Below, in pieces: positions 10,713 through 20,189 of a stretch of DNA of 64,000 nucleotides; positions within the stretch are counted from its first letter, which is position 1, and the number at the start of each line of letters is the position of its first letter. The notes beneath the pieces are model-generated. The model saw only the letters and a program-made list of their open reading frames with translations. It did not search any database and was not told the DNA's origin. The stretch comes from Methanosalsum natronophilum. Its GTDB lineage: Archaea; Halobacteriota; Methanosarcinia; Methanosarcinales; Methanosarcinaceae. The stretch covers positions 1 through 64,000 of the forward strand of contig NZ_JANUCS010000004.1 of NCBI RefSeq assembly GCF_024808815.1, read 5' to 3'. Both the position numbers and the translations under genes were made by a program.

Positions 10713-12290
10713 TCAAGTTGTTAGACCCAAAGCACTAATGACTTTTTTACTCTTTTGCGAATTGTAAGCTTTGAGTTTACGTCGTGCAACAGCCACTTTT
10801 TTGGGATTTACTATACTCTGTTGAGCTGGATTCGTGTATTCGTCAAAAAGCAGCAGCGATTGTTTCGATAAGTATTTTAGCCATTCCAGCTTGGATTCAT
10901 GTATCAGAGACATATCTTCCTTGCTTTCTTTTGCTATCTTATCAATGAATGAATAGAACTCTGATTCCGTTCTATACCAGAACTGGGATTCTATATGTGA
11001 AAGTCCAGTTGTACTGCTAGTACCTGGAACAATTGCATTTTTAATGCAACTTCTTGTATTGTAAAGTATGACCTCAGCACACCGTACGAGCCGTTCGACT
11101 GTCCTTTCGTACTCATATTTTATACTTTCATCTACAGAGATAAGTGGCATAGTACTTTCATACCAACTACGTACTTTCATATTATCAAAATCAAAACCAA
11201 ATGCCCAGAGTCTAGGAGAATGTTGGAATATCTCGTCCAAGTCACTTTGTATTTTAAAGAATTCATTTACTACTAATGCAGGATGAGATGAACCTCCACT
11301 ATCACTTTGAATAAGTCCTACCCAATATCGATATGTAATGCCACCCGGCCGAGGGTGTATTGGAATTAACTGTGATTTATTTTCACGATGTGGTGATAGA
11401 GTATGGGCCCAGTTCCCTTCATAGTTGACCCCATAGTTCTTAGTAACATATTTTGATATTAGGCTATCACAATGTTCACTGCATACATCGCATTCACCAG
11501 TTTCTCTATCTTCAAAATCGATCTTTATTCTTCGTGGCATTCCCCAATACATTTGTTTTGGATTTACGTCCAGAGGTGTAGTGGTCACACCTGTTTTGGG
11601 TTCACTTGTCCTTGTAGGTCCCATCCAAGGGAAAATGTCAGAAACATCTGATTTATCGGAATCTCCTAGTTTAGCAATTTCCTCTTCAAGGACAACATTA
11701 AGCCAAATATGGTGCCATAGGTTTTTACCAAGTATTAGAGTAGTTAGGGGGCCACCACCCCTTAATGATGTACGATGCCCAACACCACCCGATGGAGCGT
11801 TTAGCTGCAAATTAAAAAGAGCCATAGCACAACAAGATGGACACATCTTGGTTACACTATCACGTTTTAGGAAATGGTCTGCATTGTTCTTTAAAGTATT
11901 ACTTCCAGGCATTTCCATCAATAGAGAGTCTACTCTCAATTTATTCAACTCAAGGTTTAAATTATTGTCTTGCATGAACAAACCCGACGAATCTCCATCA
12001 AAATCAAAAAATGGAGATACTGACGACAAAGACTCTTTCAATTCATCAGGTTTAGGTGGCCTTAAAAAATATTTTCTCCATGTTCTATTATCTTTCGGAG
12101 CAATGCTTGTTTGAAATAATCCAATTAAAAACTGTATCATGGAACCATTGAAATCGGGTCTTGGGGTGTTCATTGAGATTATAGGATTTGTCTCGATATC
12201 ACTTGTAACCTCCCAAGGTGCAATTTTTTCTGTGGAACCATCGGACCTTTTTACACCGATCCATTTATCATAAATCAAATTAAGTGCCAT
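10713..12290 (-). CDS. cas8e: Cascade large subunit Cas8e (CasA/Cse1)
   Basis: The start MALNLIYDKWIGVKRSDGST with APWEVTSD is the Cse1 N-terminus. A zinc-finger-like block follows (MCPSCCAMALFN), then HRTSLRGGGPLTTLI and a GAT/CVCSEHC pair of cysteines. Cas8e recognises the PAM and recruits Cas3. I use ATG at 12290 with an AAGGA ribosome site about 10 nt upstream; a TTG at 12308 would add six residues and overlap cas3. From 12290 it is 525 residues, normal for Cse1 (about 500-550). Confidence 0.95.
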   Translation of the reverse strand: MALNLIYDKWIGVKRSDGSTEKIAPWEVTSDIETNPIISMNTPRPDFNGSMIQFLIGLFQTSIAPKDNRTWRKYFLRPPKPDELKESLSSVSPFFDFDGDSSGLFMQDNNLNLELNKLRVDSLLMEMPGSNTLKNNADHFLKRDSVTKMCPSCCAMALFNLQLNAPSGGVGHRTSLRGGGPLTTLILGKNLWHHIWLNVVLEEEIAKLGDSDKSDVSDIFPWMGPTRTSEPKTGVTTTPLDVNPKQMYWGMPRRIKIDFEDRETGECDVCSEHCDSLISKYVTKNYGVNYEGNWAHTLSPHRENKSQLIPIHPRPGGITYRYWVGLIQSDSGGSSHPALVVNEFFKIQSDLDEIFQHSPRLWAFGFDFDNMKVRSWYESTMPLISVDESIKYEYERTVERLVRCAEVILYNTRSCIKNAIVPGTSSTTGLSHIESQFWYRTESEFYSFIDKIAKESKEDMSLIHESKLEWLKYLSKQSLLLFDEYTNPAQQSIVNPKKVAVARRKLKAYNSQKSKKVISALGLTT

Positions 12291-12304
12291 GCTTTTATAT
12301 TCCT

Positions 12305-15064
12305 TCAATTTTTACTCGCGGTTAGCCCTGTTTTGTGATCATATATTATCTTCATTCTTTGATTGTTCTGATTTTCACCATAACCTGTCCAAGTACCATT
12401 ATCTTGCATTTCCATTAGAATAAGTAAACTCCATTTTCCCCTATCTTTCATATTTTTTTTAGTATTAACAATTAATTCGTTAATTTCATCAGAATAGTTA
12501 CTGTATTTTATTCGATTTACATTGACATTGACCTGACTCATTTCCCAAGGATGGGTTGTTGAGTTGTTGAATGGAACTATCTCACCATCAATTAATTTAC
12601 CTAATCTCAAGGTAATAGAATCACCTAGTCTGGTAGGTACTATTGTATCATCTAACCACTGGGTTCCTGTACGATCATACCCCTTGGAAACATCAAGAGA
12701 TCTCCATGCAGCAATTGATCTTTCAGCCATGGTTTCTCCATAGGCCTGTCTGTCTACATTAAGTAAGGGTTCAGGTATACTTTTATCTGCATCATTTCCA
12801 AACACAGTTTCTATCAAATATCGACTATCTCGCGGAATATGCATCTCTTTCATATCAGAGAGTATCTTCGATGTAAGCCACAGTCTACCATGTGTTTGGT
12901 ATACATAGCAACCTCTTGGAAACATATCAGAGTACCACTTCTCTGATACATTTTCGGTAGGTTCTGGAGCAAGTATACCTAATACAGGGGATGATCTACA
13001 ATCTATAGTAGAAATATTGCCATCCACATCACGTTTGTGTCTATGTAACCGACCTGATCTTTGAACAATAAGATCTATCGGACATAGGTCAGTTACCATA
13101 TAATCAAAATCAAGATCAAGTGATTGCTCAACTACTTGTGTAGCTACTAATATCTTGCCAGCCCTTTGTTGAAACCCACTATCTTTACCAAAGGATTTAA
13201 TGACAGTATCTTCAATTTCCAGCCTATCTCCCATCGTATATCTCGCATGGAATAAAATAATTTTGTCTGAACCAATCTGATCAACCAGGGAATGATATGA
13301 GTCAATAGCGTCATCAACAGTATTCCGGATCCAGCAGCAACAAAGACCTTTTTGTGCTAAGTCGATTATCCTTTTTTGTACATTATCTTCATTCTGAAAG
13401 AATTCACATGAGACTTTACGTTCGTTTTGAGGTAAATGATTAACCTGTTCTTCATTTGTTCCTTTATTAGTGATATGTGAAACAAGAGGATAGTGCTGCT
13501 CAGATACCGGTACAAAATCATAATCTGCACCGCTACAAAAAGATTTGATCATTTTATTTTTTTGATTTATAGGTAATGTAGCTGATAAGAGGATTGAACT
13601 ACCACCTAGAGACGCATGGAATTGAAGTAATTTAGACAACAGCTCATTCATATAAGGATCATATGCGTGAACTTCATCAACTACTAAAATATTTCTAGAC
13701 AATCCTAATAACCTTAAAGATTGGTGTTTTGATGGAAGGACACTTAGCATTGCCTGATCGATTGTACCTACACCAACATCAGCTAACAAAGCCTTTTTTC
13801 TATTATCTGCTATCCACGAAGAACATTGTGCTGAAATAGTTGGTTCACTTGAACCTTTTAAATTATAGGAATCACTCTCAGTTTTAAGTGGACCTATAGT
13901 ACTCCTAAATCTATCAGAAAGATGACTTTGACCATGTGCAAGTACTAAAGAAGGGGTAGATTTAGGCTCAAAAAGCTTTGAATAGCATGAAAATAGCCTT
14001 TCATACATAGCATTAGATGTGGCCATTGTAGGTAATCCAAAAAATAAACCGTACAGTCCCGCCTTGTTCATTAGTCGATGTGTTAATCTAATTGCTGCCT
14101 CAGTTTTACCACTTCCCGTAGTATCTTCTATAATTATTAGTTGAGGACCATGTTCAAGTTTCATTTCTGAAACTGTTTTTTGCATCGGTGTTGGTATGTT
14201 AATATAATGAAATAGATTCTTAATTTCACAATCATCAGATGTTTTTGAAGGACATATCCCCGAATCCTTTAATGCATATATTGAGTTAGGAAGTGCAATG
14301 TCTTTCCAGTATTGTTCTAAACTCATTTTAGATGAATTATAATTGAAATAGATATCTGAAGACCCAATCCAATCGCAAAGAACTACAAGGCCTGAGAGCA
14401 GCCATGATGTCTTTTTAAAATAAGCTTCTAATTCCTCAAAGATATCATCATCATCTTGACCATTATTATCCAATGAAAGAAAACCATCTGTTAGCAAAAA
14501 TTGTGATACATCCTTAATATACGAATAAACCATCTCTTTATCGTCATTATAGAACAGTTCATCATAGTGAATCTTCGATCCACTATCACTATAAACTGGA
14601 GGTGCTCCATGATGACCAGTAGTTGCACGAAGCCAAGGTATAATCAAATCTCTCCAGTCGAACTTGTCGTAGACCGACTTATCAAGTGATAATATATTTG
14701 TCTGCCAAATATAATCCCATAAACTGTCCCAAAGATGATAACCTAAGCTATCGTGTCGGACATTATAACTATTTCCCGGACTATAACCTCTCAATTTTTC
14801 CATAATAGGCGGCTGAAGAGATTGAAAACTGTTAGAGAACTTACCAATATCGTGGATAGCAACATAAAATGTTATAAGACTTAACAAGCCTTTATTTTCT
14901 ATAGGAATATCACTCCTAAATTTTTTCAAATATAGTTCATCTTTTTGCAATAACGTGTAGGCAGTTGCAGCTACGTCTAGGCAATGATAAGGTAATAAAT
15001 GATAATCAAGTGCATTTTTAGATTCATTTACTTTACATTTTCCCCAATTATTATAATATTCCAA
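12305..15064 (-). CDS. cas3: CRISPR helicase-nuclease Cas3 (HD plus SF2 helicase)
   Basis: The N-terminal HD nuclease carries His27, His71-Asp72 (AIHDIGKFS), His104 (RHDSLGYH) and His151-152 (GHHGAPP). The SF2 helicase follows, with Walker A DTTGSGKT at 314-321, DEVHAYD at 463-469, SATLP at 494-498, and the late motifs LVATQVVEQSLDLDFD and QRSGRLHRH. At 919 residues it is a standard single-chain type I Cas3 without fusion. It degrades target DNA after Cascade forms the R-loop. It is the first gene of the operon and its TGA lies 14 nt before the cas8e ATG. Confidence 0.97.
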   Translation of the reverse strand: MEYYNNWGKCKVNESKNALDYHLLPYHCLDVAATAYTLLQKDELYLKKFRSDIPIENKGLLSLITFYVAIHDIGKFSNSFQSLQPPIMEKLRGYSPGNSYNVRHDSLGYHLWDSLWDYIWQTNILSLDKSVYDKFDWRDLIIPWLRATTGHHGAPPVYSDSGSKIHYDELFYNDDKEMVYSYIKDVSQFLLTDGFLSLDNNGQDDDDIFEELEAYFKKTSWLLSGLVVLCDWIGSSDIYFNYNSSKMSLEQYWKDIALPNSIYALKDSGICPSKTSDDCEIKNLFHYINIPTPMQKTVSEMKLEHGPQLIIIEDTTGSGKTEAAIRLTHRLMNKAGLYGLFFGLPTMATSNAMYERLFSCYSKLFEPKSTPSLVLAHGQSHLSDRFRSTIGPLKTESDSYNLKGSSEPTISAQCSSWIADNRKKALLADVGVGTIDQAMLSVLPSKHQSLRLLGLSRNILVVDEVHAYDPYMNELLSKLLQFHASLGGSSILLSATLPINQKNKMIKSFCSGADYDFVPVSEQHYPLVSHITNKGTNEEQVNHLPQNERKVSCEFFQNEDNVQKRIIDLAQKGLCCCWIRNTVDDAIDSYHSLVDQIGSDKIILFHARYTMGDRLEIEDTVIKSFGKDSGFQQRAGKILVATQVVEQSLDLDFDYMVTDLCPIDLIVQRSGRLHRHKRDVDGNISTIDCRSSPVLGILAPEPTENVSEKWYSDMFPRGCYVYQTHGRLWLTSKILSDMKEMHIPRDSRYLIETVFGNDADKSIPEPLLNVDRQAYGETMAERSIAAWRSLDVSKGYDRTGTQWLDDTIVPTRLGDSITLRLGKLIDGEIVPFNNSTTHPWEMSQVNVNVNRIKYSNYSDEINELIVNTKKNMKDRGKWSLLILMEMQDNGTWTGYGENQNNQRMKIIYDHKTGLTASKN

Positions 15065-15137
15065 TGCTATAACCCGCTATGTAACTAAGTAACTGTTCTA
15101 TAATTTTCATATTATATCAATATTATTATCTAAGCTA

Positions 15138-15175
15138 ATTTTTTTATATTTGGCTAGTTGAAAATTGAACTAGTA
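15138..15175 (-). promoter_or_regulatory. Putative cas operon promoter with adjacent inverted repeat
   Basis: On the minus strand an A/T-rich TATA-like box (AAATATAAAAAA, 15140-15151) lies about 75 bp upstream of the cas3 ATG. Just upstream is a palindrome, CTAGTT-8 nt-AACTAG (15154-15173). This could be the TFB-recognition region with an operator for a cas regulator. Evidence is position and sequence only. Confidence 0.4.
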
Positions 15176-15206
15176 TATTATACATCCACGCATTAAATTA
15201 ACATGA

Positions 15207-15434
15207 AACAATCTATTAAGAGCACAGGTTATCAGTTCAGATGACAGAGATAACCAGTGGATGTATTGTTTACTATCCGAATTGTGGGAAGAACATGGTA
15301 TTCCTGGTCTGATCAATACGTCCTTCAACCAAAAAGGTGAGCCGATAGTACACAACCCTTCAGAAGCTCTCAGAGTTGGTGCAAGAATGGGACTTGATGG
15401 AGTTGTTATTGATGGATTCTTACATTTGTACTGA
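15207..15434 (+). pseudogene. C-terminal fragment of a NodU/CmcH-type carbamoyltransferase
   Basis: The frame running from after the TGA at 15204 to the TGA at 15432 reads ELWEEHGIPGLINTSFNQKG, EPIVHNPSEALR and GLDGVVIDGFLHLY. This is the C-terminal domain of O-carbamoyltransferases, with the hallmark LINTSFN-x-x-GEPIV. The N-terminal catalytic domain is absent, so this is a truncated remnant of about 75 codons with no start codon. It precedes an unknown ORF and a radical SAM gene on the same strand, which suggests the tail of a former biosynthetic or modification cluster. The upstream part was probably lost when the cas locus came to lie next to it. Confidence 0.75.
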
Positions 15435-15471
15435 AGTCCTTAATCGGGAGAACCGGCACTATTCTGTGAAA

Positions 15472-15915
15472 ATGGAAAATCTGATTTGTTTAAATTACCA
15501 CTATGATTCAAGGAGTGAAACCTTGAATGTATATCCTGCAAAGATAATAGTACAGACCACAGATGAATGTAATCTTTCATGGTATGAGTACTGGCTAAAT
15601 ACAAATGAAACTGTTTATCCAGATTACCCAAGCACTGTCCTTGCTATCGTAAATATGCTAGAAAACAAGTTTTATGATATATGGAATTGGCAGCTTTACA
15701 AGCAAATAAGAAAGGGTATTGGAAAAGGAATGCTTATATGGAATTGTAGAGGATTCGGTATGCTTTATGAGAAGGTCGAAGACCACCAAAGAGTCCCCGA
15801 AGGTCCTGAAAATTTTCTAAGTAAAAATTATAGAAAGAATAATGTAAATATATCGGAAATATGGTGGAGTGCAAGGATGAAGCAGTTCGATATAAATAGG
15901 GGCTGGAATAGATGA
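15472..15915 (+). CDS. Unknown protein between carbamoyltransferase and radical SAM remnants
   Basis: I do not recognise this protein. From ATG at 15472 it is 147 residues, rich in Trp, Tyr and Asn (NLSWYEYWLN, FYDIWNWQLYKQIRKGIGKG, NISEIWWSARMKQF). The open frame extends back to 15376, but those codons overlap the carbamoyltransferase tail and are probably not used. Its TGA overlaps the ATG of the following radical SAM gene (ATGA), so the two were translationally coupled. It may be a partner or substrate-related protein of the radical SAM enzyme. Confidence 0.5.
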   Translation: MENLICLNYHYDSRSETLNVYPAKIIVQTTDECNLSWYEYWLNTNETVYPDYPSTVLAIVNMLENKFYDIWNWQLYKQIRKGIGKGMLIWNCRGFGMLYEKVEDHQRVPEGPENFLSKNYRKNNVNISEIWWSARMKQFDINRGWNR

Positions 15916-16816
15916 TTGATTTTGACAAAATCAGAGAAGATGTTATGGAGTGGCCATGTTCTCAAGTTCTGGAGGCACAGATTTCTTTAATGGATGGTTC
16001 CCCATTATTCGATATCGAAGCTTCAAGTATTTGCAATCTTGAATGTAACTTTTGTCCACGTAGCAAGATTATTAGAAAAAATAATTTTCTTGACCCTGAT
16101 CTATTTAAAGTACTGTGCAATTGGCTCCCAGAAAATGCAGTAGTTATGTTCAGTGGGTTGGGGAACCCCTTTTGAACAAAAATCTAAGCTCATACATAAA
16201 AAAACTGAAGGAAAGAGATATTTCATCTTGCATAATCACAAACGGAGTTCTGCTAACTCCAGAAAAGCAGAAAGATTTGATAGAAAGCGGGCTTGATCAA
16301 ATTCAGATCAGCTACCTTACAACAAATAAAAATAGATACTCTGAAATTGTTGGGAATAAAGGGAATTTTGAAACTTTAAATTGTAATCTTCAACATCTTT
16401 TTGAGATAAGACCATCAGGTTTGAGGGTTAGACTTAACTTTCTCGATACAGATTTTAATACAAGAGATTTCCATAAAGTAAAAGAGATTGCAGATAACTG
16501 GGGTTTTGATACTTTTTATCGGAGAGAACATTCCCGTGGTGGGTCTAACCTTAAATTGGGCTACTATCATGATTCTTTTGACTCCTGCTTGAGGTGTGGT
16601 ACATTTCCATCTGTTCATTTTATTACAACAGATGGAAACGTAGTTCCTTGCTGCAATGATACAAGGGCTGAGAATATCTTAGGCAACATCACATATTTTG
16701 ATTACGAATCAGTAGTAAAAAATAAACTAAAAGTTATGTTGGACAAATATGAATTAAATATATGCAAAAACTGTACGGATGATTATAGATGGTATACTTT
16801 ATTGAAAGTGAAGTAA
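15912..16816 (+). pseudogene. Radical SAM/SPASM protein with a single frameshift
   Basis: The N-terminal part has the AdoMet cluster motif CNLECNFC (in ASSICNLECNFCPRSK). It ends in frame at 16175 with FSGLGNPF. A second frame (ORF 16115-16816) picks up as VGEPLLNKNLSSYIKK. Adding one G to the GGGG run at 16160-16163 restores FSGLGEPLLNKNL, the expected GEP motif. The C-terminus has a SPASM/twitch-like region: CLRCGTFPSVHF, NVVPCCND and ICKNCTDD. Restored length is about 300 residues. Such enzymes modify peptides or small molecules. The lesion is either a real mutation in a decaying cluster or an assembly error in a homopolymer. Confidence 0.75.
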
Positions 16817-16985
16817 GGAAACAGCTTAACTTATTTTGTTAAAAGTAGGTATACCAAAGTCCAAATCAAGTAAAACACAACTAAATAGCACTAATATAGA
16901 AAATTCAAACCATAAATTCGACTAAACTAAAGATTTACTAAATGATTATTGAAAATGTAGTAGTTAATAGCAATTCTTGAAATAC

Positions 16986-18860
16986 TTAATCTTTAAACAT
17001 GTGCAATCTTCTTTTAAAGTATTCTTGGAGTCCTTTGTCACAACAATATATATAGCAACCCTTTTGACCCCTAGTCATTAAAGTCCTATATGTGTTTTTG
17101 ATGATCTCATCTGCTATTTCTTGTGCTTTCAAAGGATTCTCTTTTGCAATGGTTTTTATTCCTCTTAGTGAATAATCGGTTTTTGCTCTCATATTATAAT
17201 CGGTTATAACTTGACCATCTTCATATCTTAAATCGGGACCTATAATGACACCCACATAATCAAATTCCAGTCCTTGGCATGTATGGATACACCCGGCTTC
17301 ATTTATTGATTCTTTATCTATGGCCCAAGTAGAAGTATTACCCAAATTCCAACTTATATTGAAATCTCCTATATTTATATCATTAATATTAGGATCGTTT
17401 TTACTTTCTTGAACCCAATTCCAACAATAACCTGCTACTAATCTAGATTTGTTATTTTCTTTATTTTTTTCCTCGATAATATTTTTCAACTCTACTGGAT
17501 CATCAAATATTAGAAAATCAAAATCAAAATCAAAACCATCATAATTTGCAGTTTTCTTAATATCAATGACATCATCTAGCCAAGCCAAGTATCCATCTGA
17601 GCCATTGCATCTAAACTGAGATTCTAATTTATAGTAATATATTTCAGCACCAGAGTTTTGTGCATGCTTCTCAATTTCACTTTTTGAACCAATATCTGTG
17701 ATATACACTTTTTGATTTTCATCAATGAAAAAAACACTCAATTGAGAGGCATTTATTATTTCTTTAACCTGATTTTCACCTATATTTCTGAAAAGACCTG
17801 ATTTTTCATTTAATCTATGTGCTTCATCCACCAAAAGGACAGACAAGTCATTTTCTTTTGAATTTACATATGAACCTGATCCTTTAAACAAATGATTTAT
17901 TTGTCTACTATTATACCCCTCCTTTAATTTGGTAGAGTAAACATTTCGAGGAGCAGAGTTTTTTGATACATATTGAGTTACCATACCTTTGGAAATAAAT
18001 TGGACTAAAAGATTTATGGCTAGTACAGACTTTCCAGTTCCTGGTCCTCCTTCTACAATCATCACTCTTTTCTTACAATCAACGTCAGATTTTTTTCCAT
18101 AGAAAAGTACATCCTCATATATTACTTTTTGAGAATCAATCATAAAGAATTCTTCTTTACCTTTTAACATCTGTAATAGAACATCTTGAAGTGATTTTGA
18201 AGGACGGATTTTTCCGTTGTTTATCTCATATAGATTCTTTTTATTATCTCCTATGTTGATGTACTTTTGAATAAATTCTCTTAATTTTATTGCACCTCCT
18301 TTAAGATAAAGAGGAGCCTCTTTTACATAGTTGCAGTATGGTTCGTCTGAAATTTCTTTCTCACATTTTGTAATGAAGTTATGCAAATAAGCACATGGAT
18401 AAATTGAAACTTTTCCAGTTTGAACACTCTCATTAAAATCATATATTAAATTATAATAACTAAAAATTTGGTAGCAAGGATGGGTTGTTTCGACTATACT
18501 TTTATTTATGAAAGTTTTAACAATCCCGTCTTTTTCTGCTACTTTTGTTGCACATTCCCACTGTTTTAATTCAATTATTACAACAGAACCTTCTCCATAA
18601 GAATCGTAACCTGAAATCATGAAATCAATTCTATTTGATGTAAGTGGTATCTTAAACTCAATAGCAATTCCTGCATCATCGGGAATGGTGTTTGTATCCA
18701 GAACTTTGTACATATGCTGCATAGAATTATTCCAAGCCATGTATTCTGAATAATTAATCCCACCAACTTTTAACTTATACTGGTCGTGAATTTTATCCGC
18801 GATTGAATCATTTAATACATCTTCAACAAAATCTTTTTTTATAGCTTCATAGATTATCAA
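16986..18860 (-). CDS. DUF2075 P-loop helicase with N-terminal nuclease-like domain
   Basis: The 624-residue protein carries Walker A GGPGTGKS at 271-278 followed by VLLVDEAHRL (Walker B) and QFRCNGSDGYLAWLD, the pattern of DUF2075/COG3410 ATPases. The C-terminal THTCQGLEFDYVGVIIG and TYRTLMTRGQKGCYIY are late SF1 helicase motifs. Ahead of it, residues 70-102 (RIDFMISGYDS ... VVIIELKQWE) resemble a PD-(D/E)xK core, with Asp79 and Glu97-x-Lys99. DUF2075 proteins are frequent in defence islands and phage-resistance loci. The gene stands alone, on the same strand as the cas operon. Nuclease function is inferred from the motif. Confidence 0.75.
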   Translation of the reverse strand: MIIYEAIKKDFVEDVLNDSIADKIHDQYKLKVGGINYSEYMAWNNSMQHMYKVLDTNTIPDDAGIAIEFKIPLTSNRIDFMISGYDSYGEGSVVIIELKQWECATKVAEKDGIVKTFINKSIVETTHPCYQIFSYYNLIYDFNESVQTGKVSIYPCAYLHNFITKCEKEISDEPYCNYVKEAPLYLKGGAIKLREFIQKYINIGDNKKNLYEINNGKIRPSKSLQDVLLQMLKGKEEFFMIDSQKVIYEDVLFYGKKSDVDCKKRVMIVEGGPGTGKSVLAINLLVQFISKGMVTQYVSKNSAPRNVYSTKLKEGYNSRQINHLFKGSGSYVNSKENDLSVLLVDEAHRLNEKSGLFRNIGENQVKEIINASQLSVFFIDENQKVYITDIGSKSEIEKHAQNSGAEIYYYKLESQFRCNGSDGYLAWLDDVIDIKKTANYDGFDFDFDFLIFDDPVELKNIIEEKNKENNKSRLVAGYCWNWVQESKNDPNINDINIGDFNISWNLGNTSTWAIDKESINEAGCIHTCQGLEFDYVGVIIGPDLRYEDGQVITDYNMRAKTDYSLRGIKTIAKENPLKAQEIADEIIKNTYRTLMTRGQKGCYIYCCDKGLQEYFKRRLHMFKD

Positions 18861-18939
18861 TGTAGTACCTCGATGCTTTAATACCTAATCTAATCATTCA
18901 TAAGAGATTAAAATGTTATTAGATCTATGTTAGCATTTC

Positions 18940-19400
18940 ATGTTATCAATTTTTTAGCATAATGGTATTCATTTTCTTTATCCATACATAAAAGCATTTG
19001 TGTGCGATTTCCTCTGTGCAATCAATGCAGATCAATGTAGCAAGTGACTCGATTTGTATCTTCTTACAGCATAAGCAATATCTGTTACTTTTTTTGTTCC
19101 TAGAAATAATGCGTGATATTTATCACCGGGAAAAGGTTCTACCATTTTTTCTAACTTGATAATATGTTTGATATCATCACCAAATTCATAAATATATTCT
19201 ATGATGCTTCCTTCCAGAAGCTGAAATTCTTCTCTCTTCTTTACCACTCAAATCAGATTCAGTTGCATCCAAGCTATTTGGCTTTGAAACATTGCCTGTA
19301 AAGACATCGCTACGGTCATAATCATCATGGTTAAATGCCTCTCATATAACAATGCTATTGAAAGCTGGATTCCATATTTCCATTTTGTATCAAGATTTAT
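18940..19400 (-). pseudogene. Degraded partial copy of the Bax1-fusion 3' end
   Basis: This stretch is clearly related at the nucleotide level to 22205-22650, the last ~450 bp of the bax1 fusion gene. The same blocks occur in the same order, for example the zinc-knuckle region (CTCTGTGCAATCAATGCAGA, identical) and the GFGDDIEH-type segment. One open piece at 19032-19247 encodes EGSIIEYIYEFGDDIKHIIK, matching EGSTLKYIYGFGDDIEHFIK of the intact gene. Frameshifts and stops break the rest, and the copy is truncated upstream near 19400. It is a partial duplication or the remnant of a second family member. Confidence 0.8.
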
Positions 19401-19570
19401 ATTTGGAATTTTATTCCAATCAGAATTGTGGAACTATAACCTAATTCGATAGTCTTTTGATACAAAAAATATAAAAATATCAAGACTTAGCAGGACAACT
19501 CTGTTAAAAAGCAATTAGCTGTTAAAATCTGCTAAAAATAGAAAAATATTGAAACTTCTAAGCAAGCTAA

Positions 19571-19601
19571 AAAAAATATCCCTCAAAAATATTATGAGGG
19601 A
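19571..19601 (-). terminator. Hairpin plus T-run terminator
   Basis: TCCCTCA (19579-19585) pairs with TGAGGGA (19595-19601). On the minus strand the stem is followed by a run of T (ATATTTTTTTT). It lies about 70 bp beyond the stop of the mono-haem protein and probably ends its transcript. Confidence 0.65.
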
Positions 19602-19669
19602 CTTGTACGTTGATATAATATCTTACCACTCAGGCTTCATGCACCAATACACTTTCTGTATTCTTGAAC

Positions 19670-20176
19670 TTAATGTTCACGGTTTCTCAGTAAGCAAATT
19701 GCTGAGAGTATTCCTGCAATTGCAAAAACTGCTCCAAACCCAGGTGCTTCCTCCTCTGGTGCTGGATCAACTATCGGTTCCTCTACGGGCTCCTCTTCTG
19801 GAATGTCATTTTCCCTGGTATCTTCTTCCGGTGGAAGCTCTTCAGTGGCTTCTGGATAATCGTCAGGGTCTCCAGGGAATGTCAGGGCATTGATATTTTC
19901 TATATTTGTGAATCCATCTCCATCAGAATCTAGATCTTCAATTGCTGCAAAGTCCATACCACTGTCTTGATATGCTTCACCATATGGATTCCTGGGACCT
20001 CCACCACCAGGATTGAAGTGACAGGTAATGCATGCATCAAGCTTTGTATCCTCTGTACCATAACGTTCATTGAAAGCATCCAGATATGGAGGTCTAGCTG
20101 TTGCGATAGGTGACAACAATGACGCTAAAAGCACCAATAATACTAGGACAGTTAAGTAGCTGTTAATCTTGCTCAT
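19670..20176 (-). CDS. Secreted, membrane-anchored mono-haem c-type cytochrome-like protein with PGF-CTERM tail
   Basis: The 168-residue precursor has a signal peptide (LTVLVLLVLLASLLSPIATA). A single CxxCH haem site follows (ACITCHFNPGGGGPRNPYGE), then a calcium-loop motif DLDSDGDGFTNIENI. An acidic Pro/Glu-rich stalk leads to a C-terminal PGFGAVFAIAGILSAI segment ending RNREH, the layout of archaeosortase-processed PGF-CTERM proteins. It would be an extracytoplasmic haem protein tethered to the membrane. Multihaem cytochromes are known in Methanosarcina electron export; a single-haem anchored version like this is less familiar. The partner is unknown. It is transcribed alone and ends at a T-run terminator. 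Confidence 0.8.
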   Translation of the reverse strand: MSKINSYLTVLVLLVLLASLLSPIATARPPYLDAFNERYGTEDTKLDACITCHFNPGGGGPRNPYGEAYQDSGMDFAAIEDLDSDGDGFTNIENINALTFPGDPDDYPEATEELPPEEDTRENDIPEEEPVEEPIVDPAPEEEAPGFGAVFAIAGILSAICLLRNREH

Positions 20177-20189
20177 ATTAGTATCTCCA

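Noticed and set aside
9240-12114. Long antisense ORFs over the cas genes
   Set aside because: They run opposite to strongly recognised cas genes and match no family pattern.
15154-15173. Shared ATTGAACTAGTA at 15164 and near 2978 as a common operator
   Set aside because: Short, AT-rich match with no second shared feature; chance is likely.
16115-16816. Treating the second radical SAM frame as its own gene
   Set aside because: Its first residues overlap the first frame and it lacks the Cys motif; one base restores a single gene.
19549-19893. ORF on the plus strand across the mono-haem gene end
   Set aside because: Antisense to a recognised gene and its terminator hairpin; composition is not protein-like.
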